DNA from: Planctomycetota bacterium
GTDB taxonomy: Bacteria; Planctomycetota; Phycisphaerae; UBA1845
Assembly (NCBI GenBank): GCA_022566435.1
Contig: JADFIX010000046.1
Span: forward strand, 1 to 11,207
Length of the DNA stretch: 11,207 bases
Direction of reading: 5' to 3'
The notes beneath the pieces were generated by a model. The model was not told the origin of the DNA. It saw only the letters and a program-made list of their open reading frames with translations, and made no database searches. Of this stretch, positions 6,893-11,207 are shown one piece after another. Made by a program: the position numbers and the translations under genes. Numbering within the stretch: position 1 is the first letter of the stretch; the number at the start of each line of letters is the position of its first letter.

Positions 6893-9800
6893 TTGGCATT
6901 CTTACGAGCCATACGCTACTTCATCATCACGATCGCGACGGCGTTCTCATGTTCGAACATGGTCGGTGCCGCCGAGATCGAATCCAGTTTTCCGCCAAGC
7001 AACGCCATCGATGCAAGGTCTCCCTTCGTAGGAAGTGCCGCCGAGTTGCAGGGCTGGCAGTCTATTGAAATCAGATTCTCCGCAGCTATTAGCAGTGTCG
7101 ACCCAGGAGACTTCACTCTTTCCGAGAAAGGCGGCGATGGCATCCCACCGTCTATCGAATCAGTTGCACGGATCGATTCAAACACGGTCTTGGTCATCTT
7201 GAATGAACCACTCGAGCCGGGAACGTGGGTTGATCTTTCTCACGTGAGTAGTGGAACGAGCGTTTCGCTTGGCTATCTTCCGGGCGACGTCAACGGCGAC
7301 GGGACGGTTTCGCCGTATGCCGATACGCTGGCATTGATCGACTGCATCAACATCTCCGACCGCTGCGCGCCTTGGCAGAAGGATCTCGATCGTAGCGGAC
7401 ACGCACAATGGGAATCGGATCGGCAAAGGCTATTTGGGCTTTTGCGTGGTACGGCGGGAAACACGGCGTGGGCGGGCGTGCGAATGCCACAGGACGTCTT
7501 GGCGATTCTGACGGCGGCACGGCTCGCGAACCGCGACCCTCTTCCTGGCACGGCCCGCGGTACCGACGAAGTTCATATTCGCCTTGACGTGACGGACTTA
7601 GGGCCCACCGAGTTCGGCTCGGTAAGTGTGTTCGATCCCGCGGCGTTTACGCCTATGCTAGGCGTTCCGGTCAATCCGAACGACCAGCTGCTGCTCCACA
7701 TTTGGGCGAGGAACAACACGGCGACCGACATTCTCCTCCGCGGTCTTCAGTTTGATCCGCAAGCATCCAGTTTTCCATACTCCTTATTCGGGATCGACAT
7801 CGATACCGGCAATCAGCCGCTCGATGGCGTACCGAATCTCTGGTTCGACTATTCCGAACTCGAGCCATCGGGTGAAGAGAACGGACTTTTCCCGGCTGCC
7901 GGTCCCTCGTCGACTGGGAACTATGCCGACTTTTCGAATACTCTACAGGGGTTTCCGCTAATCCCGTTTCCTCAGGCTACCATTTTTGCTGCGCTTTCCG
8001 GTGACCCATTCCTTAGGCCGCAGATTCCCATGCCCCCGAGTCAGTGGGTGCATTTGGCCGCCATGCCGATTACGGTTCCGACGGGAACGACTTCCTATAC
8101 GATCGATCTTTTGAATCTTCCGAATACCGACGATACCAATTATGGGGCGGCCATCGATTTCGGCTTCGGCGCCACCCCTGGCGATCCGGTCACAAAGTTC
8201 GCAAGCGCCGATGGGGCCGACGGCACAATCGCGTATGCCCCGTCGGGCGAATGCGGTGGTTTGATCCTGTATGATGGCGCCCTGCAACAATTCCAACGCC
8301 CGTCCGAGTGCTGTGGAAATGGCGTTGTGGAGCCGGGTGAGACGTGCGACGACGGTGGGGAGTCTGCGACCTGCGATGCCGATTGCACGATTGCCGAATG
8401 TGGAGACGGAACGCTCAACACGACCGCGGGTGAGGTGTGCGACGACGGGAATACGGACCCGGACGACGGCTGCGACTGCCTGTTCGGTCTAGGCGCATGT
8501 TGTCTTGGCACCGCGTGCAGCATCGTGACCGAATCCGATTGTCTGGATTCCGGCGGGACCTTTTTCGGCTTAGATACCTCCTGTGACTCGCCCGACGCCG
8601 ACGGTGACGGTCTTCGCGATGAATGCGACGGTTGTCCGGCGGATTCCAGCAAAATCGAGCCCGGCCTTTGTGGGTGCGGCGAGGACGACACGCCAGATTC
8701 AGACGGCGACGGCGTGCCCGACTGCGTGGACACCTGCCTCGGCGCAGACGACGCCTTCCTTAGTCATTGCGAACCGCCTCTCTTCAAGCTCTGGGTCACC
8801 GAAGTGTACGAGGTGAATCCGGACGGAAGCTACACGCCGAAGTGCGGTGCCAGTTGTCCGACACAGGACTTGCCGGGGGGGCTTGCGGAGCCCGGTGATC
8901 TGATCAATATCGAAGTGACCGTGGAAGGATGGGATGCGGATATTGACCTCGGACAATGCAATTCTTTTGGCGAGGAGTGCAGCGTTTCGGCCCAGGACTG
9001 TGCGAACGCTCACTGCTCGGGTTCTCAAACCAGTGGGGAATGCACCCAAGACAGCGACTGTTTTCTCCCCGATACCTGCGACCCCGACCGATGCGAAAAA
9101 ACACCGAAGTTGGGTACGTTCCAATGGACGATCGACTCGTCGACGTATTCGAACGGCGGCCCGGGTCCCGGTTTCGCGCCGGCGGAACTTGCGTGTACGA
9201 CCGATGAGGACTGTGCATGCGCCTACACAGAGATTCCCGGCAACTCAAACGATTGTGCGGACTTTGCGGCTCTCGGTCCCGGCTCTTGCACTTGTTCGCA
9301 AGCAGCGTGCAACACAAGTGTCTGCGGTCCCAGGGCTGCGGGCTACATAGACTCATCTCCGGTATCCAACTTCGTGTTTTTCAACCACGAGGCATTGACA
9401 GGCGTGGACGTCTCTTCACTCGATTACTCATTCGGTGGGGTATCTCTGCAAGGGAACGCCGGCGGAGTACCTGAGGACCTGTTCCGATGTAACGCCGGCG
9501 CCCGGCCCGCTTGCAATGTGGACGCCGACTGCACGGCGGGAACATGCGAACTCGTGGCCACGACACCTTTTTATCTGGGCACGCTCTTACTGGAAGCCAC
9601 GGGCGAATCGTGCGGTCTGTTTGCGCTCGATCTTCGCCAAGATGTGGTACAAGGTGCGGCGGTATGGACTTTTGTAAATGCCGACACCGCGGTCAAATTC
9701 CCTACCCCGATCGTCGAACCTCTGACCATCGAAATCGGTGGGCAGGCTGGAGACTGCAACGGCAACGGCATACCCGATGAGTGCGACGCACCCGTCTGCG

Positions 9801-10282
9801 GAGATGGCTGCATCATGGGCACCGAGGAGTGCGACGACGGAAATACGAATTCGGGGGACGGATGCGACGCAAACTGCATGTTCGACCAGGGCGCATGTTG
9901 CCTGGGCATAGCTTGCAGCATCACCGCAGGGTCCGACTGCCTGGACTCCGGTGGGACATTCTTCGGCCCCAATTCCACGTGCGGCGCACCCGACGCCGAC
10001 GGCGACGGTCTTCGCAATGAATGCGACGGCTGTCCGGATGATACCAACAAGATCGAGCCCGGCGCTTGTGGGTGCGGCGTGGATGACTCGGCTGATTCTG
10101 ATCATGACGGCGTGCCGGATTGTGAGGACCTCTGCCCCGGGGCAGACGACGCCGTTTTCGGCGATTGCACCGGCACGATCCCGACCGTCTCCGTCTGGGG
10201 TCTTATGATACTCACCCTTCTCCTCTTGGCCGGGAGTAAAGTTGTCTTTCGAGACCGTTCACGTAGTTCTCTATTTTCGTAG
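6893..10282 (+). CDS. Large modular exported protein: Ig-like, dockerin-like, DUF4215/TSP3 modules, IPTL-CTERM tail
   Basis: A 1129-residue protein read from TTG 6893. GAGGGG (6881-6886) sits 6 nt upstream and a signal peptide follows at once (AFLRAIRYF, hydrophobic core, VGAA near 24-27). The frame is open back to a GTG at 6647, but that codon lies inside the hairpin and upstream of the promoter. Visible modules: an Ig-like beta domain at about 28-125; a dockerin-like pair of loops at 131-186 (DVNGDG, DLDRSG); a large beta region at about 225-466; DUF4215-type CGNGVVEPGETCDDG at 473-530; GACC/TSP3 at 534-622; a second beta region at about 631-949, possibly cohesin-like, with Cys-rich inserts; a second CDDGN/GACC/TSP3 module at 969-1089; and an IPTVSVWG tail at 1096-1129. 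It is probably envelope-held and binds calcium. The dockerin-like segment hints at protein-protein docking, but this is unproven. Confidence 0.85.
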   Translation: MAFLRAIRYFIITIATAFSCSNMVGAAEIESSFPPSNAIDARSPFVGSAAELQGWQSIEIRFSAAISSVDPGDFTLSEKGGDGIPPSIESVARIDSNTVLVILNEPLEPGTWVDLSHVSSGTSVSLGYLPGDVNGDGTVSPYADTLALIDCINISDRCAPWQKDLDRSGHAQWESDRQRLFGLLRGTAGNTAWAGVRMPQDVLAILTAARLANRDPLPGTARGTDEVHIRLDVTDLGPTEFGSVSVFDPAAFTPMLGVPVNPNDQLLLHIWARNNTATDILLRGLQFDPQASSFPYSLFGIDIDTGNQPLDGVPNLWFDYSELEPSGEENGLFPAAGPSSTGNYADFSNTLQGFPLIPFPQATIFAALSGDPFLRPQIPMPPSQWVHLAAMPITVPTGTTSYTIDLLNLPNTDDTNYGAAIDFGFGATPGDPVTKFASADGADGTIAYAPSGECGGLILYDGALQQFQRPSECCGNGVVEPGETCDDGGESATCDADCTIAECGDGTLNTTAGEVCDDGNTDPDDGCDCLFGLGACCLGTACSIVTESDCLDSGGTFFGLDTSCDSPDADGDGLRDECDGCPADSSKIEPGLCGCGEDDTPDSDGDGVPDCVDTCLGADDAFLSHCEPPLFKLWVTEVYEVNPDGSYTPKCGASCPTQDLPGGLAEPGDLINIEVTVEGWDADIDLGQCNSFGEECSVSAQDCANAHCSGSQTSGECTQDSDCFLPDTCDPDRCEKTPKLGTFQWTIDSSTYSNGGPGPGFAPAELACTTDEDCACAYTEIPGNSNDCADFAALGPGSCTCSQAACNTSVCGPRAAGYIDSSPVSNFVFFNHEALTGVDVSSLDYSFGGVSLQGNAGGVPEDLFRCNAGARPACNVDADCTAGTCELVATTPFYLGTLLLEATGESCGLFALDLRQDVVQGAAVWTFVNADTAVKFPTPIVEPLTIEIGGQAGDCNGNGIPDECDAPVCGDGCIMGTEECDDGNTNSGDGCDANCMFDQGACCLGIACSITAGSDCLDSGGTFFGPNSTCGAPDADGDGLRNECDGCPDDTNKIEPGACGCGVDDSADSDHDGVPDCEDLCPGADDAVFGDCTGTIPTVSVWGLMILTLLLLAGSKVVFRDRSRSSLFS
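8492..8758 (+). repeat. Internal duplicated GACC/TSP3 module, copy 1
   Basis: This encodes GACCLGTACS, ESDCLDSGGTFFG, DADGDGLRDECDGCP, a KIEPG-CGCG segment and GADDAF. It matches 9890-10159 closely at both DNA and protein level within the same gene. It is preceded by a two-part DUF4215-type segment starting at 8309. Confidence 0.85.
9890..10159 (+). repeat. Internal duplicated GACC/TSP3 module, copy 2
   Basis: The second copy of the module at 8492-8758. It encodes GACCLGIACS, GSDCLDSGGTFFG, DADGDGLRNECDGCP, KIEPGACGCG and GADDAVF. It has a shorter CDDGN segment before it (from 9797) and leads directly into the IPTL tail. Substitutions are scattered, so the duplication is not very recent. Confidence 0.85.
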
Positions 10283-10315
10283 CGATTGGCGAGTTTGCGC
10301 CGGGTGGCGCTACCG

Positions 10316-10387
10316 GTGTGCCACTGTTCCCGAGCAGTGCGACCTCGAGATGGCCGCGAAGGGCGCTGATTGAAAGCAGTGGCGCAC
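10316..10387 (+). repeat. Inverted repeat related to the 6645-6674 hairpin
   Basis: GTGTGCCACTG (10316-10326) pairs with CAGTGGCGCAC (10377-10387) through 11 bp with one G-T wobble, around a 50-nt loop. The left arm could also form a short 5-bp stem with CAGTG at 10335-10339. It occupies the same place between stop codon and promoter as the compact hairpin upstream, so the two are probably related. Terminator, dispersed palindrome and RNA structure are all possible. Confidence 0.5.
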
Positions 10388-10497
10388 AACAAATCGAAAT
10401 CGGTGTCGCTGAGGCGTCAACGGCCAGATTCGTATACCGGCGTGCCGCGACAGCGGGCAAATAGGCGCGATTCGCATGGGCAGAAGCACGTTCTCGC

Positions 10498-10526
10498 TTG
10501 AATCGACTGGTTCATCTGGTTAAGAT
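10498..10526 (+). promoter_or_regulatory. Sigma70-like promoter for the 10598 gene
   Basis: TTGAAT (10498-10503) and TAAGAT (10521-10526) are separated by 17 bp. This matches the site before the 6893 gene in hexamers, spacing and flanking GCTTG and GGCGATGG motifs. Transcription would start near 10533, about 65 nt before the ATG at 10598. Confidence 0.55.
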
Positions 10527-10597
10527 GGCGATGGAGCTTCAGACTGGGAAGCTACCTCTGCGAGGAACGAAGCAATTTTCATGGACTGAGAGTTGGG

Positions 10598-11207
10598 ATG
10601 AAGGTGACCACAAACGGCTATTGGTTTCGTGTGGGTATGTCACTGGCGTTTGGGCTGATCGCAACGAGCGCGGCCCTGGGAGGCGGTCCGCTGTTCCCCG
10701 GCGCGGCATTTGCCGTCGAGGATCAGCCTTTCTCCGTAGCGATTCGCGACCTGAACGGTGACCAAGTGCTCGACTTGGCCGTGACGAACCGTGAGAGCGA
10801 CAGTGTCTCGGTACTGCTGGGGACCGGTGACGGGACATTTGCCGCCGGCGTGCACTACGCTACCGGCGACGAGGCTCAGTCCGTGACGATCGGCGACCTG
10901 GACGGCGATCAGGTGCCCGACCTGGCGGTGGCGAACTTTGGCGACGGTAACATCTCGGTGCTGCTGGGTATCGGCAACGGAACGTTTACCACCGCGGTCA
11001 GCTACGCCGCCTTGGTTTTCCCCGTCTCCGTAGTGATCGGGTACCTGGACGGCGACCAGGTACCCGACCTGGCCATAGCCGGAAGCTCCCAAGAAATCTC
11101 GGTGCTGCTAGGCGTCGGCGACGGAACGTTTGCCGCCGCAGTGCGCTACGCCGGTGGCGGCAATCCTTCCTCAATAGCAATCGGTGACCTGAACGGCGAC
11201 CAGGTGC
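10598..11207 (+). CDS. Secreted FG-GAP/VCBS repeat protein (3' partial)
   Basis: The frame opens at ATG 10598 and is still open at the window end after 203 codons. GAGAG (10588-10592) is a modest ribosome site. Residues 1 to about 30 form a signal peptide (basic MKVTTNGYWFR, hydrophobic core, TSAALGGG). From residue 46 the protein is made of 48-49-residue repeats of the pattern S-V-x-I-G-D-L-D-G-D-Q-V-P-D-L-A-V, then SVLLG-x-G-D-G-T-F. This is the FG-GAP/VCBS pattern, which folds into beta-propeller blades with a D-x-[DN]-G-D-x-x-x-D calcium loop. Three full repeats and the start of a fourth are visible; a propeller would need more beyond the edge. In the third repeat the first loop aspartate is tyrosine (GYLDGD). 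Such proteins are usually exported and may act in adhesion or binding. Whether it ends in an IPTL-type tail cannot be seen. Confidence 0.88.
   Translation, partial: MKVTTNGYWFRVGMSLAFGLIATSAALGGGPLFPGAAFAVEDQPFSVAIRDLNGDQVLDLAVTNRESDSVSVLLGTGDGTFAAGVHYATGDEAQSVTIGDLDGDQVPDLAVANFGDGNISVLLGIGNGTFTTAVSYAALVFPVSVVIGYLDGDQVPDLAIAGSSQEISVLLGVGDGTFAAAVRYAGGGNPSSIAIGDLNGDQV
10733..11207 (+). repeat. Tandem FG-GAP/VCBS coding repeats of about 147 nt
   Basis: The units are 10733-10879 (49 codons), 10880-11026 (49), 11027-11170 (48) and the start of a fourth from 11171. Shared DNA words include GACCTG, GGCGA-CAGGT and GGAACGTTT, pointing to expansion by duplication within the gene. Confidence 0.85.

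Larger units (their letters stand above)
10283..10597 (+). other. 315-nt intergenic region, diverged copy of the 6544-6892 spacer
   Basis: No gene is supported here. The order of elements repeats that of the spacer before the 6893 gene: TAGCGATTGG at the stop codon, a GTGTGCCA inverted repeat, CGCTGAGGCGTC, and a promoter set in GTTCTCGCTTG. A GAGGA motif at 10562-10566 precedes an ATG-GAC-TGA triplet run (10581-10589) that is probably meaningless. Confidence 0.65.

Noticed and set aside
6537..7031. 164-codon + strand frame across the spacer and the start of the large gene
   Set aside because: It is in a different frame from the supported gene, runs through the hairpin and promoter, and has no recognisable features.
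8140..8733. 197-codon minus-strand frame rich in Ser and Pro
   Set aside because: It is antisense to DUF4215/TSP3 coding sequence; the SPSPS runs are reversed GACGGCGACGG.
10581..10589. ATG-GAC-TGA mini frame as a regulatory leader peptide
   Set aside because: Only two residues, with the GAGGA motif 14 nt away; chance is the simpler explanation.

Overview
The window looks like GC-rich chromosomal DNA of a planctomycete, probably an uncultured Phycisphaerae-like lineage. This is judged from protein style, not from any marker gene. All recognisable genes lie on the + strand and encode large exported proteins. Their parts are typical of planctomycete surface proteins: Asp/Gly/Cys-rich thrombospondin type 3 (TSP3) calcium-binding repeats, 'C-x-x-D-A-D-C-D-D-G' cysteine-rich segments, 'GACC' segments, DUF4215-type 'CDDGN' motifs, a dockerin-like double loop, FG-GAP/VCBS repeats, and a C-terminal IPTL-CTERM-like sorting tail. 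There is no tRNA, rRNA, CRISPR array, transposase or metabolic gene.

Layout: (1) 1-137 is the last 44 codons of a gene whose body lies upstream. (2) 326-2242, 2434-4347 and 4501-6543 are three full paralogues of 638, 637 and 680 residues. They share one architecture: signal peptide, PPC-like beta domain, Cys-rich segment, a central 196-197-residue domain I do not recognise, GACC segment, TSP3 repeats and IPTL tail. (3) 6893-10282 is a different 1129-residue modular protein (Ig-like, dockerin-like, two large beta regions, two DUF4215/GACC/TSP3 modules) that ends in the same class of tail. It probably starts at a TTG codon. (4) 10598 to the window end is the start of a secreted FG-GAP/VCBS repeat protein.

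The spacers are informative. Four of the five carry a sigma70-like promoter with exactly 17 bp between the hexamers, in two related pairs: before genes 326 and 2434, and before genes 6893 and 10598. The genes therefore look like separately transcribed units, not one operon. The spacers before 6893 and 10598 are diverged copies of each other, and each has a GTGTGCCA-type inverted repeat.

The locus appears to grow and change by tandem duplication and exchange within the GACGGCGACGG-rich TSP3 sequence. The gene at 4501-6543 looks chimeric: its body matches the upstream paralogues, while its tail and downstream flank match the gene at 6893-10282. The products are probably exported and held at the envelope by the C-terminal tail, where TSP3 and VCBS loops would bind calcium. 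Their ligands and biological role cannot be read from the sequence. The best candidate for something undescribed is the conserved central domain with its SHHTTG motif, in a tandem, recombining family of tail-sorted surface proteins.
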